In this document: positions 24,371 to 33,474 of the stretch, in pieces
Numbering within the stretch: position 1 is the stretch's first letter
Layout: every line of letters starts with the position of its first letter
NCBI GenBank assembly: GCA_965277615.1
Contig: CBDIDG010000006.1
Coordinates: 2,728,001 to 2,792,000, forward strand
Source: Bog-532 sp965277615
Lineage (GTDB): Bacteria; Actinomycetota; Actinomycetes; Streptosporangiales; Streptosporangiaceae
Length of the DNA: 64,000 nt
Direction: 5' to 3'
The notes under the pieces: model-generated
The model's database searches: none
Told to the model about the DNA's origin: nothing
Seen by the model: only the letters and a program-made list of their open reading frames with translations
Position numbers and translations under genes: made by a program

Positions 24371-24870
24371 TCGCGCTCATTCCCTGCCATAGATCCACTC
24401 ACCGTATCAGCGCGATCATCGCCCGTAGAGGCGCCAACCGGGTTACCGCCAGTCAGTTCGGCTGACGCCACCGCGGTGACATGCACGCCGTCCTCAGTGG
24501 AGCCGGTCACGGAGATCGTGACCACCCACCCGTCGCCAGCGGCGCCGGTCACGTCGTTCACTTCACCGGTCAGCCGCAGGGTCTGCCCGGCCACCGCAGG
24601 CCGGCCCAGCTTCAGCTTCAGGCTGGTCAGCCGGGTGTTCCAGCCAGCCCAGTCAGTAACAAACCGGCCGATGAGCCCGGCCGTGGTCAGTGCGTTCAGG
24701 AAGATGTCGTCGGCACCGCCTCGCTGGGCAGCGGCCGGATCGTGGTGAATGGGCTGGAAGTCACGGGTGGCGAGGGCCGACGAGATCACGAAGGTTCGGG
24801 TCAGGTCGATGGCCAACTCGGGGAGCTTCGCACCGGCGGCGGGTCCGGTCACGACCGGATAGCTGGTCAT
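24367..24870 (-). CDS. MaoC-type dehydratase/hydratase subunit
   Basis: 167 residues, hot-dog fold, with VISSALATRDFQPIHHDPAA as the hydratase segment: Asp and His are kept and the usual Asn is Gln. It overlaps the FAS1-like dehydratase gene upstream by ATGA, and such pairs form heteromeric enoyl-CoA hydratases as in ChsH1-ChsH2 of steroid side-chain degradation. The protein corresponds to the C-terminal half of the fused gene at 33475-34568. The last 25 residues are low-complexity Ser/Gly/Asp. Confidence 0.8.
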   Translation of the reverse strand: MTSYPVVTGPAAGAKLPELAIDLTRTFVISSALATRDFQPIHHDPAAAQRGGADDIFLNALTTAGLIGRFVTDWAGWNTRLTSLKLKLGRPAVAGQTLRLTGEVNDVTGAAGDGWVVTISVTGSTEDGVHVTAVASAELTGGNPVGASTGDDRADTVSGSMAGNERE

Positions 24871-25442
24871 GCCTGCGCTCCTGTCCGCGGCCGGTATTTG
24901 AGCACGGTCCTCTTGATTTCGCCTACGCTCTCGCCGCGCTGGTCGGTGTAATCCAGCGCCTCGGTCAGGAAATAGCCCTCACCGAGCGTGGTCTGCTTCA
25001 GCCCGGAGACGCCGGCCAGCCGGAGCGTTGAGGTCAGCCGGTCGCCCACCCGCAGCGGGCGCAGGTAAGTCTGCTCCATGGTGGCTACGACGATGCCGGT
25101 GAAGCCGGCCGCGTCCAGCTTTGACATCAGCTCGTCGCGTCCGGTCCGGGACGCCGCCCCGTCCGGCGCGGCCGGCGGCGGCATGGTCCAGGTCTGTAGC
25201 GAGGTCGGCGGCGCGACGACGGTACCGTAGACGCTCTCCGCCGCCAGGCGGGCGTCGGTATAAACCGGGTTACGGTCACCGAGCGCGAGAACCAGCTGGC
25301 GGATCACCGGCTGGCTGACTGGGTCAGCGGCGGTGACCGGTGCGGCCAGCTCGGAGCCGACCAGGCCGGCCAGGTACGACTCGAGCTCATCCCGGTCCGC
25401 GGGGAGATGTTCTGGTCGCCGCGGCGTCGGTGGTCTGGTCAT
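24867..25442 (-). CDS. FAS1-like dehydratase subunit (MaoC N-terminal type)
   Basis: 191 residues. The motif LALGDRNPVYTDARLA is the signature of the FAS1-like dehydratase domain that pairs with a MaoC subunit; VAPPTSLQTW and VATMEQTYLRPLRVGD are also typical. Start and stop overlap both neighbours by 4 bp, so stoichiometric translation with the MaoC subunit is likely. It should hydrate a 2-enoyl-CoA, probably one with bulk at C2 or C3. Confidence 0.82.
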   Translation of the reverse strand: MTRPPTPRRPEHLPADRDELESYLAGLVGSELAAPVTAADPVSQPVIRQLVLALGDRNPVYTDARLAAESVYGTVVAPPTSLQTWTMPPPAAPDGAASRTGRDELMSKLDAAGFTGIVVATMEQTYLRPLRVGDRLTSTLRLAGVSGLKQTTLGEGYFLTEALDYTDQRGESVGEIKRTVLKYRPRTGAQA

Positions 25443-27043
25443 GGCGCTTCTCCTGTCGGCTCGGTCGCGATGAGCTGCTGGGCCACCATGGAGCGGGAGA
25501 TCTTCCCGGACGGCAGGGTGGGCCAGGGCTGTGCGGGTGACTTGATCCAGATCCGGGCCGGAACCCGGAACGGCGCCATGTGATCGCGCGCTGCGGCCAG
25601 AATCTCGGCCGCGGTCGACGACTGCGCGACCTCGACGACCGCCTCCAGGCGGTCGCCGTGCTCCACGGGGAAGGCCACCGTGACGGCGCGCACCACGTCC
25701 GGCAGCTCGGCCAGGGCCAGGTCCACGGACGACAGGCTGACGCTTTCACCCCGGACCTTGGCGATCTCTCTGAGCCTGGTGTGGAACACCCAATTGCCGT
25801 CGCCGCGGCAGGACAGCTGGTCCCCGGTCGCGAACCAGCCGTCGTCGCCGCGGGCCGGCACGGCCTGCCCATCCAGGGTGTAGTCCTGCAGGATTTCACC
25901 GCGGACGTAGAGTTCGCCGGGGGTGTCCGGCGCCGTGATCCGTGCACCGTCCGCGGCCCGCAGCTCGGTCTCGAATCCGGGGAGCAGCCCGCCCACGGTG
26001 CCGAAGCGGACGTCTTCGGTGTCCTCGGGCACCGTTGTCATCATGTAGCCCCGCAGTTCGGTCATGCCGTACGTCTGCACCAGCGGCGCGGCCGGGAACC
26101 GGGCCCTGATGGTCTCGAACAGCCGGCGGGAGAGTGGCGCACCGCCGACGATGGCCCGGCGGACGTGCAGTCGACCGGGCTCGACGGCGGCGAACTCGGG
26201 CGAATCCAGCAGGGCCTCCCAAACGGCCGGGCTGCCTGACATCACCGTGACCTGCTCGGCGGCCAGTGCGGTGGCCATCTCGGCCGGCGTGAACAGCTTG
26301 CCCGCGATGACGCAGCCACCGGTCGCGAGCACGCCGAACAGGTTCCAGCAGGCGCCAGCGATGTAGTAGAACGGCCGCGTGGCCAGCACCCGGTCGCTGG
26401 GACCGTAACCGATGAGCGAGACCCAGTTCCAGACGTTGCCGATCAGTGAGCTGCCGTGCAGAACGCCCTTGGGGCGGCCAGTGGATCCGGAGGTCCAGAA
26501 CACCACCAGCGGGCCGATGCCGCTGACGGCCGCGGCGCCGGCGGGGGCGGCCGCGGCATGGTCCAGGTCAGCCGGCTGGAAGACGGCGGGCGCAGCCGAC
26601 CGGTCAGCGGCGAAGACCTCGTCCATGGCCTGGCCCAGCCGCTCGAGCAAGGGGTTGGTCAAGAACATTGGGGCGGTGATGACGGCCCGGGGCCGCAGTG
26701 AGCTGAGCAGGTCTGCTATCTCCGGCACCCGGAACCGGACGTTCACCGGCGCCAGGACGGCTCCCAGCCAGACCGCGGCCAGCGCGCCTGTGGCCCAGTC
26801 CACGCCGTTCGGGCACAACAGCGCGACCGTATCGCCGGGGCGGACACCGGCTGCGGCCAGCGCCCCGGCCCAGGCCCGGGCTCGCTGTCCGAGCTCGTCG
26901 TAGGTCCAGGTGCGCCCGTCGTCGACGATGGCCGGGGCGTCCGGCCGCCGGTCCCGCTGGTATTCGAACAGGGCCGGGAGCGTTGGCGCCGCTGGGGGCG
27001 GCGGCGCACTGAGCACCCTGGTAGGCAAACCCACTGTGACCAT
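25439..27043 (-). CDS. AMP-forming acyl-CoA ligase 1
   Basis: 534 residues, ANL superfamily. Seen motifs are the P-loop VFWTSGSTGRPKGVLHG, the YGMTELRG motif, GDQLSCRGDGNW and the catalytic Lys in PTLPSGKISR. It activates a carboxylic acid to acyl-AMP and then acyl-CoA. The start at 27043 gives a normal N-terminus; the frame to 27112 crosses promoter DNA. It heads the ligase-hydratase-GntR operon, divergent from the CaiB pair, with a GGATCC operator between them. Substrate is unknown but is likely an entry acid of the cluster. Confidence 0.88.
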   Translation of the reverse strand: MVTVGLPTRVLSAPPPPAAPTLPALFEYQRDRRPDAPAIVDDGRTWTYDELGQRARAWAGALAAAGVRPGDTVALLCPNGVDWATGALAAVWLGAVLAPVNVRFRVPEIADLLSSLRPRAVITAPMFLTNPLLERLGQAMDEVFAADRSAAPAVFQPADLDHAAAAPAGAAAVSGIGPLVVFWTSGSTGRPKGVLHGSSLIGNVWNWVSLIGYGPSDRVLATRPFYYIAGACWNLFGVLATGGCVIAGKLFTPAEMATALAAEQVTVMSGSPAVWEALLDSPEFAAVEPGRLHVRRAIVGGAPLSRRLFETIRARFPAAPLVQTYGMTELRGYMMTTVPEDTEDVRFGTVGGLLPGFETELRAADGARITAPDTPGELYVRGEILQDYTLDGQAVPARGDDGWFATGDQLSCRGDGNWVFHTRLREIAKVRGESVSLSSVDLALAELPDVVRAVTVAFPVEHGDRLEAVVEVAQSSTAAEILAAARDHMAPFRVPARIWIKSPAQPWPTLPSGKISRSMVAQQLIATEPTGEAP

Positions 27044-27116
27044 CACCTGCTGCCGATCGGCCAAACTTGACGGGTGAATCGGTATACTTCTTGACGAGCG
27101 AGTCGATATCATTGCA

Positions 27117-27130
27117 GGATCCAGGGATCC
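27117..27130. promoter_or_regulatory. GntR-type operator, copy 3 (divergent ligase/CaiB promoter)
   Basis: GGATCC-AG-GGATCC, 43 bp before the CaiB1 GTG and 74 bp before the ligase ATG, placed to control both directions. Two TTGAC-N4-GANTC half-site-like sequences (about 27067 and 27091) lie close by and may be weak TetR-type half sites. Confidence 0.65.
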
Positions 27131-27172
27131 AAAGTACTTGATTCTGGGATCTGGCCGAAGTCTGGGGTTGCC

Positions 27173-28435
27173 GTGTCGCTGCTCGCTCCGTACCGGGTGC
27201 TTGACTTCACCGACGAGCGCGGCATCGCGACCGGGCGCTGGCTGGCTGACCTAGGTGCCGATGTCATTCAGGTGGAACCGCCCGGAGGCGCACCGGGGCG
27301 AATGAATGGCCGGCCGCCCGGTGCTACCGGCCTCCCGCCGGTGTGGACCGCGTATACGCACAACAAACGATCAATCACCTGCGACATCACCTCACCCGAA
27401 GGGGCGGAGCTGGCCATCAGGCTGGCCGGCCAGGCCGACATGGTGATCGAGAACGCAGGACCAGGCGTGATGGCGCGGTACGGCCTCGGTTACGAGCAAC
27501 TGCGCCCGCGGCACCCCGAACTCATCTACGTGTCAATCACTGCCTTCGGCCCGGACGGTCCCAAGGCGGGATACCACGACAGCGACCTGGTGCTGTGGGC
27601 GGCCGGAGGCGCGCTCAACGCCAACCTGTCAGCGGGCCGGCCAGCCACCCGGGTCTCCGCCCCGATGCAGTCCTATCTCCACGCGGCAGCCGACGCGGCC
27701 GAGGGTGCGCTGCTCGCCTTGACCGAGCGGGCCGCATCCGGCCTCGGCCAGCACGTCGAAGTCAGTGTCCAGGCGTCGGTCACGGTGGCCAACTTCAAGC
27801 TGGGCATGTACACGCTGGTCAACGCCCGGCCACCGAGCGGCAACGCCGCATCCGGATCGCTCTCCCCCGGCGCTCCCCTGATCTGGGAAACCAAGGACGG
27901 CTACGTCCATCTCTCGCTGACCGCGGGCCCGCTGACCGGTCACTTCACCAATACGCTGCTGGCCTGGCTCCGGGATCAGGACGCGCTGCCCGCCGACTTC
28001 CCCGCCGTCGACTACCGGGTCATGCCGCAGACCTCCGGCTCCGGCATGACCGCGAGCGCGGCGTCCGCGGCCGGCTCGACGGCGCCGGGAGTGCTCTCAC
28101 CCGACGAGCAGCAGCGCCTTTACCGGGCGATCGGCAACTTCCTGCTGACCAGGACATCGGCTCAGCTGTTCGAGGATGCCCGTCAGCACGGGCTGATCAT
28201 CTCCCCCATCTACCGCGTCGACCAGGTCATCGAGGACGAGCAGCTCGCGGCCCGGGACGCCTGGTTCACGCGGCCGGAGTACACGGTGCCCGGCCCGATG
28301 GGCCGGATCTCCGGCAACCCCATCGAGGACCGCCGTCCTGCGCCGGGCCCGGGCGAAAACAATGCTGAGGTGTACGGCGAGATCGGGCTGGAGCGCGACG
28401 ATCTGGCGGCGCTGGCGGAAAGAGGTGTGCTGTGA
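27173..28435 (+). CDS. CaiB/BaiF-family CoA-transferase subunit lacking the catalytic Asp
   Basis: 420 residues, class III CoA-transferase fold (VLDFTDERGIATGRWLADLGADVIQVEPP). At the position of the catalytic Asp (eleven residues before the ILAAL-like ALLAL) there is Tyr (PMQSYLHAAADAAEG). It is coupled to a second CaiB gene (GTGA overlap) that keeps the Asp. Heteromeric class III transferases such as succinyl-CoA:benzylsuccinate CoA-transferase BbsEF combine one Asp-bearing and one Asp-lacking subunit, so these two probably form such a complex. Start GTG at 27173. Confidence 0.82.
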   Translation: MSLLAPYRVLDFTDERGIATGRWLADLGADVIQVEPPGGAPGRMNGRPPGATGLPPVWTAYTHNKRSITCDITSPEGAELAIRLAGQADMVIENAGPGVMARYGLGYEQLRPRHPELIYVSITAFGPDGPKAGYHDSDLVLWAAGGALNANLSAGRPATRVSAPMQSYLHAAADAAEGALLALTERAASGLGQHVEVSVQASVTVANFKLGMYTLVNARPPSGNAASGSLSPGAPLIWETKDGYVHLSLTAGPLTGHFTNTLLAWLRDQDALPADFPAVDYRVMPQTSGSGMTASAASAAGSTAPGVLSPDEQQRLYRAIGNFLLTRTSAQLFEDARQHGLIISPIYRVDQVIEDEQLAARDAWFTRPEYTVPGPMGRISGNPIEDRRPAPGPGENNAEVYGEIGLERDDLAALAERGVL

Positions 28436-29661
28436 GCCGGGACCACGCCCTGGCCGGGCTTAAGGTCGTGGATCTCGCCTGGGTCATGGCCGGGCCGATG
28501 ATCGGCCGGGCCCTGGCCGACTTCGGCGCCACCGTGGTGCGGGTGGAATCGGGCCGCAAACTGGATCTCGCCCGTGCGCTCGGCCCGTTCAAGGACGGCC
28601 AGCCCGGCCGCGAGCAATCCATCTTCTTTTCCGACAACAACGCGGGCAAGCTCGGCCTGGCGCTCGACCTGTCCGGGACAGCGGGCCGGGCCGTCCTGGC
28701 CGACCTGCTGGGCTGGGCGGACGTGATCATCGATTCGTTCTCGCCCGGCACGATGTCGCGCTGGGGGTTCGGCTGGGATGAGCTGTCCCGGCGCCACCCG
28801 GCCCTGATCATGGTCAGCGCGTCGCTGCTCGGCGAGGCGGGACCCTACGGGCGAATCGCCGGATTCGGCAGCGCGGGCAGCACGATCTCCGGCATCCACG
28901 ATCTGGGCGGCTGGCCTGACCTGCCCCCGCAGGGAATGTCCGGCCCGTATTCCGACGCCATCAACCCGCGCTTCGGCGTCATGACGATCCTGGCCGCGCT
29001 CGATTTCCGGCACCGCACCGGCCGGGGCACCTACGTCGACCTGTCCCAGGTCGAGACCACGCTGCAGTTCTTCAGCGCGGTCGTCGCCGACTACACCGCC
29101 AACGGGACCGTCGCCCGCCGGAACGGGAACCGGGACCTGGCCGCCAGCCCGCACGGGCTCTACCCCACCGCACCCGACCCGGCCATCGGCGCGCGCTGGG
29201 TCGCCATCGCCGTGCCGGACGACGCGGCCTGGGGCCGGCTGTGCCAGGTCATGCAGCGGCCTGAGCTGGCGGCGGTGAGCGAGTTCGCCACCGTGGACGC
29301 ACGGCTGGAAAACGTCGACGAGATCGACCGGATCGTCGCGGAGTGGACCAGCGAGCTCTCCGCCCGCGAGGCCGAGGAGCGGTTGCAAGCCGCCGGGATC
29401 CCGGCCCATCGCGCCTCGACGTCGGCCGACCTGGCCAGCGATCCGCAACTTCAGGCACTCGCGCATTTCATCCCGCTCGAGCACCCGGAGCACGGGGCGA
29501 CGTACGTCGAGTCCTCCCGGATCGGGCTGTCGGAGACCCCTGCCACCGTGACCAGGCCCGGCCCCGTCCTGGGCCAGCACACGGAATACGTGCTGAGAGA
29601 CATCCTCGGCTACAGCGAAGAACAGGTTTCGGCCCTGAAAACTGACCGCGTGCTGAGCTGA
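28432..29661 (+). CDS. CaiB/BaiF-family CoA-transferase, catalytic subunit
   Basis: 409 residues. LKVVDLAWVMAGPMIGRALADFGATVVRVES is replaced here only in part: the first Rossmann segment is intact and the catalytic Asp is present in PYSDAINPRFGVMTILAAL. It should transfer CoA from a donor such as succinyl-CoA to a pathway acid through a glutamyl/aspartyl anhydride. GTG start overlapping the upstream stop. It is followed 22 bp later by the fused acyl-CoA dehydrogenase with an AAGGAG ribosome site. Confidence 0.84.
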   Translation: MSRDHALAGLKVVDLAWVMAGPMIGRALADFGATVVRVESGRKLDLARALGPFKDGQPGREQSIFFSDNNAGKLGLALDLSGTAGRAVLADLLGWADVIIDSFSPGTMSRWGFGWDELSRRHPALIMVSASLLGEAGPYGRIAGFGSAGSTISGIHDLGGWPDLPPQGMSGPYSDAINPRFGVMTILAALDFRHRTGRGTYVDLSQVETTLQFFSAVVADYTANGTVARRNGNRDLAASPHGLYPTAPDPAIGARWVAIAVPDDAAWGRLCQVMQRPELAAVSEFATVDARLENVDEIDRIVAEWTSELSAREAEERLQAAGIPAHRASTSADLASDPQLQALAHFIPLEHPEHGATYVESSRIGLSETPATVTRPGPVLGQHTEYVLRDILGYSEEQVSALKTDRVLS

Positions 29662-29683
29662 GTGAGATCAAGGAGCTGGTGTC

Positions 29684-31855
29684 ATGACCATTGCCGTGGA
29701 GCCGGACCACGTAGAGCTGGCCGAGGCGTTCGACGAGACCCTGACCAAGATGAACGTCAGGGCGGCTGCCCGGGTAGCGCTCAACGCGGACCAGCTCGCG
29801 CTGCCGGCGTACTGGCGTGAAGTGGCGGGGCTGGGCTGGCTCGGCCTGCATCTGCCCGAGCAGCACGGCGGCGGTGGCGCCGGCCTGTTCGAGGCGGCAC
29901 TGCTGATGGAAGCCCTGGGCAGACACTGCGCGCCCGGTCCGGTCCTGCCGACGATGCTCGCCTCGGCCGTCATCGACGCCTGCGGGACTAAGGAACAGAA
30001 GACAAGACTGCTGCCCGGTCTGGCCGACGGGACCGTCGTGGCCGCGGTGGGTCTGGGCGGCGAGCTGCCCGCCGCCGGCCGCACCCTGTCCGGCAACGGC
30101 GGCGAGGTGCTCGGTGCGGGGCTGGCCGGCCTGCTTCTGCTCGCGTCTGGTGAAGACCTGGTCATCCTCGAACGGGACCGCCCCGGATTGACGCTCGCCC
30201 CGGTCCGGGCGATGGACAAGGGAATGGGCTGCGCGCGGGCGCACGCCGAAGACGTGGCGATCGCGGCCGAGGATGTCCTCCCCGGTGCCCGGGCCCGGGC
30301 CCTGTTCCTCGGCCGGGTGCTGGCGGTGGCGCACGCCGCCGGCGGTTCCGCCGCCGTACAGGAGATGGCGGTCAGCTACGCCAAGGTTCGGGTCCAGTTC
30401 GGCAAGACGATCGGTTCGTTCCAGGCCGTCAAGCACATGTGCGCCAACCTGCTGGTCGAGGCCGAGTGTGCCGCCGCCGTGACCTGGGATGCGGTGCGGC
30501 TCCCGTTCGCGGGCGCGCGTTCTGAGCTCGCGGGCGCCGTCGCGGCGGCTATCGCGCTGCCCGGATTCATGCGGAGCACCGAAATCAACATCCAGGTCCA
30601 CGGCGGGATCGGCTTTACCTGGGAACACGACGCGCACCTGTACATGCGCCGGGCCGCGACGCTGGCCGCGATCTTCGACGCCCACCACCGTGCCGCTGCT
30701 GAAGTCGCCACGCTCACCATCGCCGGGGTCACCCGGGACACCCATGTCCCGCTGCCGGAAACCGCCAGCACTATCCGCGCCGAGGTCGATGAGTTTGTCC
30801 GCGGCCTGGACGGCGCGACCCAGCCTGAGCAACTGGCCAGGCTGGCCGACTCGGGTTTCCTGATGCCCGAATGGCCGGCTCCGTGGGGGCGCGGCGCCTC
30901 CGCCCTGGAGCAGTACGTGATCAAGCAGGCGACTCAGGACCTGCCGAAGCCGGTCATCGAGGTGCCATGGGTCCCGATGACGGTCGGGCGAGAAGGCACG
31001 GCCGAGCAGGCGGAGCGTTACCTGCCCGGCTCACTGCGGGGCACCATCACCTGGTGCCAGCTGTCCAGTGAGCCGGACGCCGGGTCGGACCTGGCCAGCG
31101 TCCGGACCCGGGCGACCAAAGTGGACGGTGGCTGGCGGCTGAACGGGCAGAAGGTCTGGACCAGCCACGCCTCGACCGCGACGCACGGGCTGGCCACCGT
31201 CCGCACCAATCCCGACGTGCCCAAGCACGCGGGCATCTCCATGATGATCGTCGACATGTCGGCCGCCGGGATCGACGTGCGGCCGCTGGAGGAGATCGTT
31301 CCCGGAGCCCGGCCCGCCGCCGCCGCCGACTTCGGCTTCGGCGACACCAGCTTCAACGAGGTGTTCTTCGACGACGTCTTCGTGCCCGACCGCGATGTGC
31401 TCGGCAGGGTCGATGACGGCTGGCGGATCGTCCGGGCTCTGCTGGCCAACGAGCGGGTGACGATCGGCGAGCGTAAATCGCCGATCGAGACGTCCGCCCT
31501 GGTCGAGCTGTTCACCCAGTCGTGCCCTGAGGATGCCGGCATCCGGCGCGCGGTGGGTGCCGCCGTGGCGGAGGAGCAGACGGTACAGGCGATGAACCTG
31601 CGCCGGCTCTCCCGCGCCATGATCGCCGCCCCGCCGACCGCCGAGGCCAACGTGGTGAAGATCGTCAACACCGAGCGGATCCAGCGGATCGCCGCCCTCG
31701 GCATGCAGATCCTGGGCTCGCGCGGCGTCGATGAAGACGAGGAGTTCGGCTGGCTGTATCTGCGCAGCCGGTTCACCACGATCGGCGGCGGGACATCGGA
31801 GATCACCCGGAATCAGGTCGCCGAACGGGTGCTGGGGCTGCCCCGGGACAAGTGA
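29684..31855 (+). CDS. Fused two-domain acyl-CoA dehydrogenase, FadE34-like
   Basis: 723 residues, two acyl-CoA dehydrogenase units in one chain (about 1-350 and 375-723). The first resembles a beta-type subunit (VQFGKTIGSFQAVKHM), the second an alpha-type FAD-binding subunit (LSSEPDAGSDLASVRTRA, then GGGTSEITRNQVAERVL). The usual Glu before GTxxI is Gly in the second unit. This matches the single-chain FadE34 form of the alpha2-beta2 dehydrogenases that oxidise bulky steroid side-chain CoA esters. It should introduce the C2-C3 double bond in a branched acyl-CoA. Coupled to the next gene by a GTGA overlap. Confidence 0.85.
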   Translation: MTIAVEPDHVELAEAFDETLTKMNVRAAARVALNADQLALPAYWREVAGLGWLGLHLPEQHGGGGAGLFEAALLMEALGRHCAPGPVLPTMLASAVIDACGTKEQKTRLLPGLADGTVVAAVGLGGELPAAGRTLSGNGGEVLGAGLAGLLLLASGEDLVILERDRPGLTLAPVRAMDKGMGCARAHAEDVAIAAEDVLPGARARALFLGRVLAVAHAAGGSAAVQEMAVSYAKVRVQFGKTIGSFQAVKHMCANLLVEAECAAAVTWDAVRLPFAGARSELAGAVAAAIALPGFMRSTEINIQVHGGIGFTWEHDAHLYMRRAATLAAIFDAHHRAAAEVATLTIAGVTRDTHVPLPETASTIRAEVDEFVRGLDGATQPEQLARLADSGFLMPEWPAPWGRGASALEQYVIKQATQDLPKPVIEVPWVPMTVGREGTAEQAERYLPGSLRGTITWCQLSSEPDAGSDLASVRTRATKVDGGWRLNGQKVWTSHASTATHGLATVRTNPDVPKHAGISMMIVDMSAAGIDVRPLEEIVPGARPAAAADFGFGDTSFNEVFFDDVFVPDRDVLGRVDDGWRIVRALLANERVTIGERKSPIETSALVELFTQSCPEDAGIRRAVGAAVAEEQTVQAMNLRRLSRAMIAAPPTAEANVVKIVNTERIQRIAALGMQILGSRGVDEDEEFGWLYLRSRFTTIGGGTSEITRNQVAERVLGLPRDK

Positions 31856-33072
31856 CACGGACCGGCTCACCTCAGACGGAGCGAGGGCGCGTGCACAGGC
31901 AGTCGGCCATTGCCGGGATCGGCCATACCGAGTACAGCCGGGCATCCGGCCGCACCGAACGCCAGCTGGCCCTGGAAGCGGCCCGCGCGGCGCTGGCCGA
32001 CGCGCAGGTCGAGCCGCACGAGGTCGACGGCATCGTCCGCTACAGTACCGACAGCACGAGCCCGGCCCACTTCGCCCGCTCGTTCGGCGCCAGTGAGATC
32101 CGCTACTACGCGGACGTGCCGTTCGGCGGCGCGGCGTGCGGCGCGGTGATCACGAACGCGGCCGCGGCGATCAGCGCCGGGCAGGCGTCGGTGGTCCTGG
32201 TCTACCGGTCCCTCAACGAGCGCTCCGGCGTCCGCTACGGACGGGCGGAACGCCACTTCGGCGGGGACAGCACGGACCCGGTCGCCGCTGGGGACCAGAC
32301 CCCGGCCGGGGCATTCTCCGCGCCCTATGGCCTGTTGTCGCCCGGTCAGGTCATGGCCCTGTGGGCGCGGCGGTACATGTACGTCAATGACCTGACCGAG
32401 GCCGACCTCGCCGCCGCTCTCGGGACGGTCGCCGTCCAGCAGCGGGCCTACGCCAACGCCAATCCCGGCGCCATGATGCGTGACCGCCCGCTGACCATGA
32501 CCGGCTACCTGAGCGGGCGCATGATCGCCGCCCCGCTGCGGCTGTTCGACTACTGCCTGGAATCCGATGGTGCCGCGGCCGTGGTGCTGGTCTCAGCCGA
32601 CCGGGCCCGGGCCACCCGCGACGATGCGGCCTACGTCCTGGCCGGTGGCCAGGCGCTGCGCCGCCACGCGGAGCCGCTGACCGTCTACCAGCGCGACCTC
32701 TTGCATACCGCGCCGCCGGGCGCCATCGCCCGGCTGTACGACGACGCCCGGCTGCGCCCGGCCGACATCGACGTGGCCATGCTGTATGACGCGACCTCGG
32801 TCGAGGTGCTGCTGGGGCTGGAGGTTTATGGCTTCGCCCAGCCCGGCCAGGGCTGGCGCTACCTGCTGGAAGACGGGATCTCGCTCGGCTCGCCCCGGCC
32901 GGTCAACACGCACGGCGGGCACCTGTCCGAGGCTTACATCCACGGGATGAACCACGTCCTGGAGGCCGTACGGCAGATCCGGGGCACCAGCACCAGCCAG
33001 CGCCCCGGCGCCCGGAACGTGCTCGTCGGCGTGCACGGCGCCAGCTCGGTGATCCTGGGCCGGAGCGCCTGA
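31852..33072 (+). CDS. SCP-x-type thiolase/aldolase 1 (lipid-transfer-like)
   Basis: Up to 406 residues. Thiolase fold of the SCP-x/Ltp class (IAGIGHTEYSRASGRTE; DVPFGGAACGAV; VNTHGGHLSEAYIHG). Partners with the DUF35 protein encoded next (TGATG overlap). Ltp2-type members with a DUF35 partner are retro-aldolases that cleave 3-hydroxy-CoA thioesters with a tertiary centre; others are true thiolases. Which applies cannot be told from sequence alone. GTG at 31852 overlaps the upstream stop, but GTG at 31891 gives the more usual N-terminus. Confidence 0.82.
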   Translation: MTRTGSPQTERGRVHRQSAIAGIGHTEYSRASGRTERQLALEAARAALADAQVEPHEVDGIVRYSTDSTSPAHFARSFGASEIRYYADVPFGGAACGAVITNAAAAISAGQASVVLVYRSLNERSGVRYGRAERHFGGDSTDPVAAGDQTPAGAFSAPYGLLSPGQVMALWARRYMYVNDLTEADLAAALGTVAVQQRAYANANPGAMMRDRPLTMTGYLSGRMIAAPLRLFDYCLESDGAAAVVLVSADRARATRDDAAYVLAGGQALRRHAEPLTVYQRDLLHTAPPGAIARLYDDARLRPADIDVAMLYDATSVEVLLGLEVYGFAQPGQGWRYLLEDGISLGSPRPVNTHGGHLSEAYIHGMNHVLEAVRQIRGTSTSQRPGARNVLVGVHGASSVILGRSA

Positions 33073-33473
33073 TGATCCGGCCGCTGGTGACCCCGGGCAC
33101 CGAGCCGTACTGGGACGGCGTGGCCCAGGGGGCGCTGATGCTGCAGCACTGCCCCGACTGCGGCTGCGTCCTGCATCCGCCCGAGCCCGTCTGCCCGGAC
33201 TGCCAGGGCGACGCGCTGGTGTGGCGGCGGGCCAGCGGCACCGGTGTGCTGTTCAGCTACACCGTGGTCCACCATCCGACCCACCGCGCCTTCGCTGACC
33301 GGGTGCCGTACGTCGTCGCCTTGGTCGATCTGGATGAAGGGGTGCGGCTGGTCACCTCCATCACTGGCGGCCCGGATGCGCAGCTGCGGGTCGGGATGCC
33401 AGTGGAGGTCGTGTTCGTGGAGCAGGAGAATCTGGTGCTGCCGTACTTCCGGCCGGCCCGGGACGGGAGCTGA
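33072..33473 (+). CDS. DUF35 OB-fold zinc protein 1, thiolase partner
   Basis: 133 residues. A four-Cys zinc ribbon (Cys27, Cys30, Cys41, Cys44) precedes an OB fold (GVLFSYTVVHHPTHRAFADRVPYVVALVDLDEG). Such proteins bind to SCP-x thiolase-like enzymes and are needed for aldolase activity in the steroid Ltp2 system. The ATG overlaps the stop of the thiolase gene, supporting a complex. A second such pair is encoded on the minus strand at 38451-40018. Confidence 0.85.
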   Translation: MIRPLVTPGTEPYWDGVAQGALMLQHCPDCGCVLHPPEPVCPDCQGDALVWRRASGTGVLFSYTVVHHPTHRAFADRVPYVVALVDLDEGVRLVTSITGGPDAQLRVGMPVEVVFVEQENLVLPYFRPARDGS

Positions 33474-33474
33474 C

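Noticed and set aside
28210..30832. Two long minus-strand frames (456 and 454 codons) opposite the CaiB and dehydrogenase genes
   Set aside because: Low-complexity Gly/Arg/Ala/Val composition typical of high-GC antisense frames; the plus strand holds coupled genes with clear motifs.
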